Source: Tessaracoccus antarcticus
GTDB taxonomy: Bacteria > Actinomycetota > Actinomycetes > Propionibacteriales > Propionibacteriaceae
Reading direction: 5' to 3'
Assembly (NCBI RefSeq): GCF_003688855.1
Contig: NZ_REFW01000001.1
Span: 744,001-808,000 of the forward strand
Length of the DNA stretch: 64,000 nucleotides
Shown here: positions 1 to 7,616 of the stretch, piece by piece
Numbering within the stretch: position 1 is the stretch's first letter
How the letters are laid out: the number at the start of each line of letters is the position of its first letter
Made by a program: the position numbers and the translations under genes
The notes under the pieces: generated by a model
Told to the model about the DNA's origin: nothing
Database searches by the model: none
The model's input: the letters and a program-made list of their open reading frames with translations, nothing else

Positions 1-1258
1 CCCACGTGGTGCCCAGTTGCAGCCCTGAGAGGAAGTCCTGTGCGCCCAGCGCGCGTGCGTCCGTAGCCTCCGACCATCGGCCGTGGTGGATCTCGTACCC
101 CTCGACGGCGTGCCCCTGCCAGGTGCCGCGCCGACGCCGCAGCGTCTTGTCGGGATGGAAGTCGACGCGCGCGGGCAGCAGCCCCAGTCCCGGACGGCTC
201 TCCTCGGACTCGACGCCGTCCTCAATGTGGCGGGTGAGCATCTGGAAACCACCACAGATACCGAGGATCGGCAGCCCCGCCCGGGCCCGGGCCTGGAGAG
301 CTGCCGCGATGCCGCTGCGGTGCAACCAGTCAAGGTCGTTGAGGGTGGATCGCGAGCCCGGGAGGACCACCAGGTCCGCTGCCGCCACGTCGGCCACAGA
401 TGTGGTGACCACCACCCGCACACCCGGTTCCTGCGCCAGCGCATCGACGTCCGTGGCATTGGAGATCCGCGGCAGACGCACCACGGCCACGCTCAGGTGG
501 GGGCTCTCCCCGGAGCGTCCGGCGCTGCGGGTCAGGGTGCCCAGCGACAGCGAATCCTCACCATCGAGCCACACCCCCTCCAGCCACGGCAGGACACCGA
601 GGTTGGCCAGCCCCGTGCGTCGTGTGATCTCCACCAGTCCCGGGTCGAGGATGGATTGGTCCCCGCGGAACTTGTTGATGACGTAGCCGCTCAGGAGGGC
701 CCGGTCCTCCTTCTCCAGCAGCGCCCAGGTGCCGAAGATCGAGGCCAGGACCCCGCCGCGGTCGATGTCACCGACCAGCGCCACCGGCAGGTTGAACCGG
801 CGGGCCAGGCCCATGTTGGTGTAGTCACCGGTGCGCAGGTTGATCTCGGCGGGGGAGCCTGCGCCCTCGCAGATCACCAGATCGTGGGCGCTGGAGAGTT
901 CCTCGTAGGCCGCCCAGGCGGCGTCGGCGAGCTGGCGACGCCCGGTGGTGTACTCCCCGGCCTCCAGGGTTCCGGCAGGCTGACCGCGCAGGACGATGAA
1001 GGAGCGGCGGTCGCTGCCCGGCTTGAGCAGCACGGGGTTCATCACCGAGGTTGGTTCCAGTCCTGCGGCGATGGCCTGGAGGTACTGTGCGCGGCCGATT
1101 TCGGACCCATCGGAGCAGACCATGGAGTTGTTGCTCATGTTCTGGGCCTTGAACGGGGCCACGTCGATGCCCCGGCGGCGGGCCACCCGGCACAGACCGG
1201 TGACGAACAGTGACTTGCCGGCATCCGAGCTCGTACCGGCGATCAGCAGGCCTGTCAC
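1..1258 (-). CDS. cobQ: Cobyric acid synthase CobQ, C-terminus cut by window edge
   Basis: Glutamine-dependent amidotransferase that amidates the peripheral carboxylates of adenosylcobyrinic acid a,c-diamide to give cobyric acid, a late cytoplasmic step of cobalamin synthesis. The frame runs leftward from a GTG at 1258 and leaves the window at base 1, so about 419 codons are visible of a family length near 500. Seen: the N-terminal P-loop-like motif GTSSDAGKS (residues 8-16), the conserved FKAQNMSNNS stretch after it, and the type-1 glutamine amidotransferase motif GICGGFQM with the expected nucleophile near Cys335. The GTG overlaps the cobD stop (GTGA, 1255-1258), which fixes this start and suggests translational coupling. 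The missing tail should carry the amidotransferase His and Glu. Identity is secure. Confidence 0.95.
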   Translation of the reverse strand, partial: MTGLLIAGTSSDAGKSLFVTGLCRVARRRGIDVAPFKAQNMSNNSMVCSDGSEIGRAQYLQAIAAGLEPTSVMNPVLLKPGSDRRSFIVLRGQPAGTLEAGEYTTGRRQLADAAWAAYEELSSAHDLVICEGAGSPAEINLRTGDYTNMGLARRFNLPVALVGDIDRGGVLASIFGTWALLEKEDRALLSGYVINKFRGDQSILDPGLVEITRRTGLANLGVLPWLEGVWLDGEDSLSLGTLTRSAGRSGESPHLSVAVVRLPRISNATDVDALAQEPGVRVVVTTSVADVAAADLVVLPGSRSTLNDLDWLHRSGIAAALQARARAGLPILGICGGFQMLTRHIEDGVESEESRPGLGLLPARVDFHPDKTLRRRRGTWQGHAVEGYEIHHGRWSEATDARALGAQDFLSGLQLGTTW

Positions 1259-2214
1259 GGACGATCCCTTCCCGTTCCGAGGCGGGCGGTGGCCAGCAAC
1301 CCCAGCACGGCGACGGCGGTCGCGGAGGCAGTCACCGCCCCCACCAGTGCGGCTGCCCGGCGCAGCTCTGGGCTGCGTGGCCGGGGACCCTCGCCCAGCA
1401 GCGGGCGGGTCTCGGTGCGCCGTGCATACACGTTGCGACCCCCGAGCTGCACTCCCAGGGCGCCGGCCCATGCTGCTTCGCACCAGCCGCCATTGGGGGA
1501 GGGATGGCGACGGGCGTCGCGTCGCATGATGCGCCACGACTCGCGGGTGCTGCCTCCCACGTACGGTGCAAGGAGGCACGCGGCGAGCCCCGTGATGCGG
1601 GCGGGGGCCAGGGCGGCGAGGTCGTCCATGCGCGCGGATGCGGTGCCGAAGTGTGCGAAACGTTGCGTGCGATGCCCCACCATGGCGTCAAGCGTGTTGA
1701 TGCCGCGGTGCAGCACCAGCCCGGGAATACCACCCAGTGCCCCCCACCAGAGGGACGCGACCACGGCGTCGGCGGTGTTCTCGGCCATCGACTCCACAGC
1801 GGCCCGGGCCAGTTCCTCATGATCGAGACCGGAGGGGTCCCGGCCGCACAGGTTGCCGAGGCGGGCGCGTGCGCCGTCGAGGTCATCGAGGTCGAGTCGC
1901 TCGGCCATGAGCGTGCCTTCGCGCGACAGGCTGTGTGCGCCCACCACGGCCCAGGTGCACAGCGCCGTGACGGCGGCGTGCGTGAGGGGGTGGCGTCTGC
2001 TGTTCAGTTCCAGGGCTATCGAGGCGCCAGCAAGGGGAGCCAGGACGGCGGCGAGGTAGAGGGTGCCGCGGACAGTGTCGTCGGCATGCATCCGCTGCTC
2101 CAGCCAGTGGGCCCACGAGCCGAACCATGCCACCGGATGGTGGTGCTCCGGGTCGCCGAGGAGGGCGTCGGCCATCAGGCCAGCGGCGAGTCCGCACGCG
2201 CGACTGGTCAGCAT
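1255..2214 (-). CDS. cobD: Adenosylcobinamide-phosphate synthase CobD/CbiB
   Basis: Integral membrane enzyme that joins cobyric acid to its aminopropanol arm, giving adenosylcobinamide (phosphate) in cobalamin synthesis. At 319 residues it matches the usual CbiB/CobD size. It begins with a hydrophobic segment and the typical LLGDPEHHHPVAWFGSW motif, and carries the family motifs AESMAENTADAVVASLWWG and GLVLHRGINTLDAMVGH in the middle. Start chosen at the ATG at 2214 because the family N-terminus begins there and a -10-like TAGCCT lies 7 nt upstream. Starts further upstream would add an unrelated Pro/Arg-rich stretch. Its stop overlaps the cobQ start, so the two form one operon. Confidence 0.93.
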   Translation of the reverse strand: MLTSRACGLAAGLMADALLGDPEHHHPVAWFGSWAHWLEQRMHADDTVRGTLYLAAVLAPLAGASIALELNSRRHPLTHAAVTALCTWAVVGAHSLSREGTLMAERLDLDDLDGARARLGNLCGRDPSGLDHEELARAAVESMAENTADAVVASLWWGALGGIPGLVLHRGINTLDAMVGHRTQRFAHFGTASARMDDLAALAPARITGLAACLLAPYVGGSTRESWRIMRRDARRHPSPNGGWCEAAWAGALGVQLGGRNVYARRTETRPLLGEGPRPRSPELRRAAALVGAVTASATAVAVLGLLATARLGTGRDRP

Positions 2215-2227
2215 GATGGGCAGGCTA
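2215..2227 (-). promoter_or_regulatory. Leaderless promoter of cobD
   Basis: On the minus strand TAGCCT (2227-2222) is followed by 7 nt and the cobD ATG, so transcription should begin at or next to the start codon. No Shine-Dalgarno is visible. The same geometry recurs at eleven other genes in this window. Confidence 0.55.
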
Positions 2228-2453
2228 GCAGTGGGTGCTGGTGGGCCCGGGGGCAGGGCCCGGGTGAGCGCCTCACGGTTCCCCTTCGGCCGGTCGGCGC
2301 AGTCGCGACCCCCATGGGTCTCGTATGTTACAACAACCATGACCCCGCCACTTTCGTCGAAAAGTGTGGAGGTAACGTGCTCTGGCTACGATTGATGGGT
2401 CCGCTGAATTGTCGCTGCGTGACGCCAGCGGTCATCTCCAGGGTCTTTGAGAA

Positions 2454-2492
2454 GACAAATGTTTGACAAATGTCCGGGTGCTTGCGAACATT
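2454..2492 (+). promoter_or_regulatory. Promoter with tandem GACAAATGT repeats, sugar ABC operon
   Basis: A consensus -35 TTGACA (2463-2468) sits inside two direct copies of GACAAATGT (2454-2462 and 2465-2473), 11 bp apart, about one helical turn. The -10 would be the poor AACATT at 2487-2492 (18-bp spacer), which suggests an activated or tightly regulated promoter. The word ACAAATG recurs in the promoter of the dehydrogenase gene at 7430, and the related ACAAACATT occurs at the 7617 gene. This suggests one regulator for all three, by inference. Confidence 0.5.
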
Positions 2493-2592
2493 GCACAGCA
2501 CCACCGATCACGGAAGCTCGGTGGAGCGGTACTCGTGGGACATCGCTCCATGGGATCCAACGCACGAATCACTGACAGCAAGGAGGCTGAGG

Positions 2593-4167
2593 ATGACGCA
2601 ACCTGGTGCCACTGCCGGCACGGTGGCCGGGGTCGGCGAGGTCCTGCTCGAGGGGCGCGGCATCAGCAAGTTCTTCCCGGGGGTGCGGGCGCTGCACAAC
2701 GTTGACTTCACTCTGCGTGCCGGCGAGGTCCACGCTCTCGTGGGCGAGAACGGTGCTGGTAAGTCCACACTCATGAAAATCCTTTCGGGCATCTACCAGC
2801 CCGACGAGGGTGAGCTCCTCCTCCGCGGTGAAAAGCTCGTCCTGCCAACGCCCCTTTCGGCCCACCACGCCGGGATCAGCGTGATCCACCAGGAGTTCTT
2901 CCTGATGAACCACCTGACCGTCGCCCAGAACATCTTCATAGGCCGGGAGCCCAAGCGTTTTGGTGGCCTCATCAACGACGACGCCGCACTGAACCGCAAG
3001 GCCGCTGAACTGCTGGACCGGCTCGGGGTGAAGATTGACCCGAAGGTCCGTGTCGCCCAGCTCACCGTCGCGGCACAGCAGCTCCTGGAGATCGCCAAGG
3101 CGCTGTCGTTCAACTCGTCCATCCTCGTCATGGACGAGCCCACCGCGGCCCTCACCGACTCCGAGGTGGACACCCTCTTCCGGATCGTCGATGACTTCGT
3201 CACCCCCCAGACCGCGGTGGTCTACATCTCCCACCGCATGGAGGAGATTCGCAGGCTGGCCACCCAGGTCACCGTCCTGCGCGACGGCGAACTCGTCGCG
3301 ACCCGACCCGGCGACGAGGTCACCATCCCCGAGATCATCCACATGATGGTGGGTCGCGACATCGTCTCCAACGTCCGCCCGGAACCCCGGGCCGAGACCG
3401 AGCCGATCCTCGAGGTGAAGAACCTCTCGACTCCCTCCCTTCTCACCAATGTGAACTTCACGCTGGAGAAGGGGGAGATCCTCGGCTTCGCCGGCCTCAT
3501 GGGGGCCGGGCGCACGGAGACGGCCCGCGCGCTGATCGGTGCGGACCCCCGATCCTCGGGTGTCATCCGTTACAAGGGCGCCGAGGTCCACATCAACCAT
3601 CCCAAGGACGCCGTGCAGCTCGGGATCGGCTACCTCTCCGAGGATCGCAAGAAGTACGGACTCATCCTCGGGCAGGACGTCACGGCCAACACGGTGCTGG
3701 CCTCCATCGGCTCCTACACCAAACTGGGGATACTGCAGGACAAGGCGATGCGGGAAGCCGCCGGGAAATGGGCCAGGGCCCTGTCCACCAAGACGCCATC
3801 GGTGCGGCAGAAAATCCGCAACCTCTCCGGTGGGAACCAGCAGAAAGTGGTCCTTGCCAAGTGGCTGGAGCGCGACTGCGACATCCTCATCTTCGATGAG
3901 CCCACCCGCGGTATCGACGTCGGTGCCAAGCAGGAGATCTACGACCTCCTCGACGAGCTCACCGACCAGGGCAAGTCCATCATCATGATCTCCTCCGAGA
4001 TGGAGGAGATCCTGCGCATGTCGGACCGTATTGCCGTGATGTGCAACGGGCAGATCACCGGCTTCCTCTCCAATGCGGAGGCAACCCAGGAAAAGATCAT
4101 GGAACTGGCCACCCAGTTCCACGAGACCGAGAACACGAGCGAGGCCGACAATGACGACGACCACTGA
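2593..4167 (+). CDS. Sugar/polyol ABC importer ATPase, two ABC domains (RbsA/MglA type)
   Basis: Energises uptake of a monosaccharide or polyol by the carbohydrate-uptake-transporter-2 family. It has 524 residues in two ABC domains. The first has Walker A GENGAGKST (near residue 52) and Walker B ILVMDEPTAAL. The second has the degenerate P-loop GLMGAGRTE usual in this family, signature LSGGNQQKV and Walker B ILIFDEPTRGID. ATG 2593 is preceded by AAGGAGG (2580-2586); upstream in-frame starts add a sequence foreign to the family. Its last 17 bases overlap the permease gene. Substrate is not readable from the ATPase. The neighbouring inositol-dehydrogenase-like and semialdehyde-dehydrogenase genes make myo-inositol or a relative the best guess. 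Confidence 0.9.
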   Translation: MTQPGATAGTVAGVGEVLLEGRGISKFFPGVRALHNVDFTLRAGEVHALVGENGAGKSTLMKILSGIYQPDEGELLLRGEKLVLPTPLSAHHAGISVIHQEFFLMNHLTVAQNIFIGREPKRFGGLINDDAALNRKAAELLDRLGVKIDPKVRVAQLTVAAQQLLEIAKALSFNSSILVMDEPTAALTDSEVDTLFRIVDDFVTPQTAVVYISHRMEEIRRLATQVTVLRDGELVATRPGDEVTIPEIIHMMVGRDIVSNVRPEPRAETEPILEVKNLSTPSLLTNVNFTLEKGEILGFAGLMGAGRTETARALIGADPRSSGVIRYKGAEVHINHPKDAVQLGIGYLSEDRKKYGLILGQDVTANTVLASIGSYTKLGILQDKAMREAAGKWARALSTKTPSVRQKIRNLSGGNQQKVVLAKWLERDCDILIFDEPTRGIDVGAKQEIYDLLDELTDQGKSIIMISSEMEEILRMSDRIAVMCNGQITGFLSNAEATQEKIMELATQFHETENTSEADNDDDH

Positions 4168-5170
4168 GACCGCGACGATCACCGGCAAGCGCGCCCGCTT
4201 CGGCGCCATCCCGGATCGCTACAAGGCCTTCATCCAGCAGGGCATGGTGGTGCTGGTCCTCATCATGCTGGTCGTGTTCTTCTCCGTGATGAACTCGAAC
4301 TTCGCCAACTGGGGCAATATCTCCTCCCTGCTGCTCGCCTCCGTGGTGACGGGCATCCAGGCCCTGGGCCTGTCGTTCGTCATCGCCACCGGCGGGATCG
4401 ACCTGACGCCCGGGTTCGGAATGGCGGCCACCTCGGTCTTCGCTGCCCTGCTCATCGCGCAGACGGGTGGCCTCGGACTCCCCATCTGGATCGGGATCCT
4501 CGGAGCCCTGTTCGCGGGCGCACTACTCGGCGCCATCAACGGTTTCCTCGTGTCCTACGTGCGAATGCAGCCCATGATCGCGACGCTGGCCATGATGATG
4601 GTCGCCTGGGGCACCGCGCTGGTGCTGGCCGATGGCAAGACCATCTCATTGCGCAGCGTCGAGGGCTATGACCAGATCGCCATCGGGCAACTCATCCCCG
4701 GGGTCCCGAACGCCGTGCTGATCCTCATCGCGTTGGCCATCGTCGCCGGTGTCCTCATGAACAAGACCGCCGTGGGCCGCTACTCGCTGGCCATCGGCTC
4801 CAACGAGGAGGCCACCCGCATCTCCGGCGTCAACACGCGCCGTTGGAAGATGCTCGCCTACGTCATCGGCGGTACCTTCACCGGCATCTCCGGCATCCTG
4901 ATGTCGTCGCGACTCTCGGCCGCGCAGCCCACCCTGGGCCAGGGCTACGAGATGTATGCCATCGCCGCCGCCGTCATCGGCGGGACGTCGCTCCGCGGCG
5001 GCCGCGCCTCCATCTTCGGTGCGGTCATCGGCGCCGTCACCATCCAGACCATCTTCAACGGCCTGACCGTCATGGGCGTCCAGGACCAGTGGCAGAAGGT
5101 CGTCCTGGGAGCAGTCGTCCTCCTGGCCGTCTTCGTCGACATCGTGCGACGCGGCGGCAAGGAGGAGTGA
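4151..5170 (+). CDS. Sugar/polyol ABC importer permease (RbsC type)
   Basis: Membrane channel subunit of the importer encoded by the flanking genes, 339 residues with about eight to ten hydrophobic segments. Family stretches are visible: SFVIATGGIDLTPGFGMAA near the N-terminal third, and AIAAAVIGGTSLRGGRASIFGAVIGA toward the C-terminus (the conserved GGTSLxGGxG motif of the RbsC/AraH family, here given in part). ATG 4151 was chosen because the membrane protein follows directly. It lies inside the end of the ATPase gene, so the two are translationally coupled. One permease gene is normal for this family, in which it acts as a homodimer. Confidence 0.9.
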   Translation: MTTTTETATITGKRARFGAIPDRYKAFIQQGMVVLVLIMLVVFFSVMNSNFANWGNISSLLLASVVTGIQALGLSFVIATGGIDLTPGFGMAATSVFAALLIAQTGGLGLPIWIGILGALFAGALLGAINGFLVSYVRMQPMIATLAMMMVAWGTALVLADGKTISLRSVEGYDQIAIGQLIPGVPNAVLILIALAIVAGVLMNKTAVGRYSLAIGSNEEATRISGVNTRRWKMLAYVIGGTFTGISGILMSSRLSAAQPTLGQGYEMYAIAAAVIGGTSLRGGRASIFGAVIGAVTIQTIFNGLTVMGVQDQWQKVVLGAVVLLAVFVDIVRRGGKEE

Positions 5171-5242
5171 GCCAGGCTCACCACCGCACAAACCCCCCAT
5201 CGTCACCCACCGCAGAACCCCCCACACCAAGGAGACAACACC

Positions 5243-6220
5243 GTGAAGAAGATGATCGCCGCAGCACTGGGCGCCGCCCTGGCCGTCAGCGGCCTCGCAG
5301 CCTGCAGCCCCGAGGACGTCACCTCCGACGGCGAGAGCCCCAGCACGGGGGGCGGCGGTCGCGTCACCCTCGTTGCGAAGGCCAACGCGTCCGAGTACTG
5401 GAGCAAGGTCAAGGAAGGGGCCATGGCGGCCGGCAAGGAGCTGGGCGTCGAGGTGGTCTTCAACGGCCCCGACACAGAGTCCGAGGGTGACAAGCAGCTC
5501 AACCAGCTGGAGTCCGCCATCAACGACAAGCCCATCGGCATCGGCTTCGCCCCGCAGGACGGCGCACAGGACGGCGCCCCGCGCCTGCTGGAGAATGCCA
5601 AGGCTGCCGAGATCCCCGTCATCATCTTCGACACCCCGCTCGGCGGTTCCGACGTGCCGCTGACCACCATCGCCTCCGACAACGCGGGCATGGGTGCGGA
5701 GGCCGCGGAGAAGCTGGCCGAGGCCGCCGGCGGCAAGGGCAAGGTGGCCATCATCGCCCACGGCGAGGTGGGTACTGCCGGTGAGCGTCGCGACGGTTTC
5801 CGCGACTGGCTCACGGAGAATGCCCCAGACATGGAGGTGGTCGACGTCCAGAACGGCGAGTCCGACCCGGCCAAGTCCCGTGACAAGGCCCAGGGCATCC
5901 TGCAGGCGCACCCCGACCTGGTGGGCTTCTTCGGCACCGACGACGACTCCGTCATCGCCATCGCCGACGAAGTGGCCGCCAAGTCCATGAAGACCACCGT
6001 CATCGGCATCGACGCCTCGCCCGACGTTCTGACGCTCCTGGAGGAGTCGAAGATCTTCGGCGTCGTCGTCCAGAACCCGTTTGGGATGGGCTACAAGACC
6101 GTGGAGATGCTCGTCGACGCCTCGAAGGGCACCATGCCGGCGGAAACCAACATTGTCTCCGAGTCCGTGTGGGTCACACCCGAGAACATGAACGACGCGG
6201 ACGTCCAGGAAATTCTCTGA
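5243..6220 (+). CDS. Sugar/polyol-binding lipoprotein of the ABC importer
   Basis: Extracytoplasmic substrate-binding protein (periplasmic-binding-protein type 1, RbsB-like fold), 325 residues. It starts with a lipoprotein signal (MKKMIAAALGAALAVSGLAA then Cys21; lipobox LAAC) followed by an acidic, Ser/Gly-rich linker. The mature part starts with VTLVAKANASEYWSKVKEGA, a usual opening of this family, and contains the hinge-type segments PVIIFDTPL and VGFFGTDDDS. A good ribosome site (AAGGAGAC, 5230-5237) precedes ATG 5243. It lies 72 bp after the permease and is followed by a strong terminator, so it closes the operon. Binding specificity cannot be read directly. Inositol is inferred from the neighbours. 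Confidence 0.88.
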   Translation: MKKMIAAALGAALAVSGLAACSPEDVTSDGESPSTGGGGRVTLVAKANASEYWSKVKEGAMAAGKELGVEVVFNGPDTESEGDKQLNQLESAINDKPIGIGFAPQDGAQDGAPRLLENAKAAEIPVIIFDTPLGGSDVPLTTIASDNAGMGAEAAEKLAEAAGGKGKVAIIAHGEVGTAGERRDGFRDWLTENAPDMEVVDVQNGESDPAKSRDKAQGILQAHPDLVGFFGTDDDSVIAIADEVAAKSMKTTVIGIDASPDVLTLLEESKIFGVVVQNPFGMGYKTVEMLVDASKGTMPAETNIVSESVWVTPENMNDADVQEIL

Positions 6221-6253
6221 CGCTCACGTGAACGACGGTGATCCCGTCGCTCA

Positions 6254-6316
6254 ACACGAACGCTCCCCGTGGTGGCGGCTGGTTGATCCAGTGGCCACCA
6301 CGGGGAGCGTTCGTGT
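6254..6316. terminator. Bidirectional terminator, 23-bp perfect stem
   Basis: Two arms, 6254-6276 and 6294-6316, are perfectly complementary over 23 bp with a 17-nt loop. It lies between the convergent binding-protein gene and the dehydrogenase gene and so could stop transcription from both sides. No long T-run is present, as is common in GC-rich actinobacteria. Confidence 0.85.
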
Positions 6317-6344
6317 GTGTTCCGCCCGCCGCGGGATCGGAAAC

Positions 6345-7373
6345 TCAGAGGATCTCGGAGATCCTGACGGGGCGGTGCTCGTCGCGGGACTTGTTGCAGG
6401 CCAGCGCAATCTTCAGGGCCTCGACGGCGTCCCCGGCGGTGCAGGCGCTGGGCAGACCCACCATGGTGTTGCGCAGGAAGTGGTCCAGCTCCCGCTCGTA
6501 GCAGGGCAGGAACCGGGCGATGAAGTCGTCCCAGGGCGCCTCCGGCGGGAACTCGACGCCGTCCTCCACGGACCGGAACGGCACCCTGTTGTCCAGCCCG
6601 ACGTTGGCGGAGCCCTGCGTCCCCATGAGGTCGAGGCGTACCTCGTATCCCTGCCCGTTGTAGCGGGAGGAGTGCACGCTGCCGACGGTGCCGTCGTCGC
6701 AGGTGAGGATGGCCACGGAGTCGGAGAAGTCGTTGTTCTCCGCGAAGGCCTTCGAGCCGCGTGCGGATCCGGTGGCATACACCTCCACCACTTCACGCCC
6801 CGTGACCCAGCGCAGGATGTCGAAGTCGTGGACGTTGCAGTCCAGGAAGACGCCGCCGGAGCCGGGGATGAACCGGTCGGCGGGGGGCTGGGGGTCGCAG
6901 GTGAGGGCGTGGAATCGGCGCAGTTCCCCGAGCTCGCCGGCCTCGAGGAGTTGCCGTGCACGGGTGTAGCCCGCGTCGAATCGTCGCTGGAAGCCAATGT
7001 GGTGGGGCAGCCGTGCCTCCTCCAGTGCCCGCTGGGCGGCCAGTGCCTGCTCGAGGTCCAGTGCGATGGGCTTCTCGCAGTAGGTGGGCAGGCCGATCGT
7101 GGCGGCGGTGATGAGAAGGTCCGCATGCGTGTCGGTGCCGGTGGCGATGACGAGACCATCCAGGGAAAGGGGATTGTCGGGGTCCAGCACCACCTCGACG
7201 AGCGCACTTTCGCAGCCCAGTTCCGCGGCGGTCTGGGCGGCCCGCTGCGGGTCCACGTCGGCGAGCACGAGGCGCTCGACCAGGGGGTGGGCGGCGAGGA
7301 TACGGGCATGCATGATCCCGATGCGGCCGATGCCCAGCAGGGCCAGGGAGTGGGGTTGTACGGAGTCGTTCAT
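6345..7373 (-). CDS. Inositol 2-dehydrogenase-like oxidoreductase (Gfo/Idh/MocA family)
   Basis: NAD(P)-dependent sugar/polyol dehydrogenase, 342 residues, close to the usual 330-350. The N-terminal Rossmann domain begins LALLGIGRIGIMHARIL (GxGxxG), and the catalytic Lys motif CEKPIALD follows near residue 98. The C-terminal half has the substrate-side DCNVHDFDILRWVTGREV segment, in which the conserved Asp and His are present and which is typical of IolG-type inositol 2-dehydrogenases. ATG 7373 has GAGAGG a few bases upstream. The gene is divergent from the semialdehyde dehydrogenase gene and convergent with the ABC importer, which supports inositol oxidation to scyllo-inosose. Family resemblance alone cannot exclude another cyclitol or sugar. 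Confidence 0.82.
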   Translation of the reverse strand: MNDSVQPHSLALLGIGRIGIMHARILAAHPLVERLVLADVDPQRAAQTAAELGCESALVEVVLDPDNPLSLDGLVIATGTDTHADLLITAATIGLPTYCEKPIALDLEQALAAQRALEEARLPHHIGFQRRFDAGYTRARQLLEAGELGELRRFHALTCDPQPPADRFIPGSGGVFLDCNVHDFDILRWVTGREVVEVYATGSARGSKAFAENNDFSDSVAILTCDDGTVGSVHSSRYNGQGYEVRLDLMGTQGSANVGLDNRVPFRSVEDGVEFPPEAPWDDFIARFLPCYERELDHFLRNTMVGLPSACTAGDAVEALKIALACNKSRDEHRPVRISEIL

Positions 7374-7406
7374 CGTTGCCTCTCTGCAAGTCTTGAGCTC
7401 CTGTGA

Positions 7407-7435
7407 ACGCTACTGAGGGCCATTTGTACTGTCAA
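7407..7435 (-). promoter_or_regulatory. Promoter of the inositol-dehydrogenase-like gene
   Basis: On the minus strand TTGACA (7435-7430), a 17-bp spacer and TAGCGT (7412-7407) form a good vegetative promoter, with a leader of about 27 nt before ATG 7373. The spacer contains ACAAATGG, close to the ACAAATGT repeats at the transporter promoter (2454-2473). Confidence 0.65.
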
Positions 7436-7476
7436 GGATGACGGGGTGTTGGCACCATCCTCGCGTGTCCCACCAC

Positions 7477-7518
7477 TTGCCAGTACGCGGTTCTCGGGCT
7501 AATGTATGAACAAACATT
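7477..7518 (+). promoter_or_regulatory. Promoter with palindromic operator, semialdehyde dehydrogenase gene
   Basis: TTGCCA (7477-7482), 17 bp and TAATGT (7500-7505) make a strong promoter. The 18-bp sequence AATGTATGAACAAACATT (7501-7518) is an inverted repeat with 7 of 9 pairs matching. It covers the -10 and the start point, as expected for a repressor operator. Confidence 0.68.
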
Positions 7519-7616
7519 GGTCTGTGTGGCTGCGCCATGACGGCGCCGGCCTCTGCGATGTGCGCAATGCGTGACCGAGAACGCCTGCAAGAACCGCGAC
7601 TGAAAGGCTGGACAGC

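Larger units (their letters stand above)
2215..2592. other. Divergent intergenic region, cobD / sugar ABC operon
   Basis: This 378-bp gap holds the cobD leaderless promoter at its left end, a GC-rich self-complementary stretch near 2243-2266 (CCCGGG arms about 7 nt apart), an imperfect inverted repeat near 2348-2366 and the transporter promoter with its repeated GACAAATGT word at 2454-2473. No coding frame with family features is seen. I looked for a cobalamin riboswitch in front of cobD and found no B12-box core. Confidence 0.6.

Noticed and set aside
2215-2340. Possible cobalamin riboswitch upstream of cobD
   Set aside because: There is a GGGGAACCG stretch, but the B12-box and conserved core are missing, and a -10 hexamer 7 nt before the ATG leaves no leader for a riboswitch.
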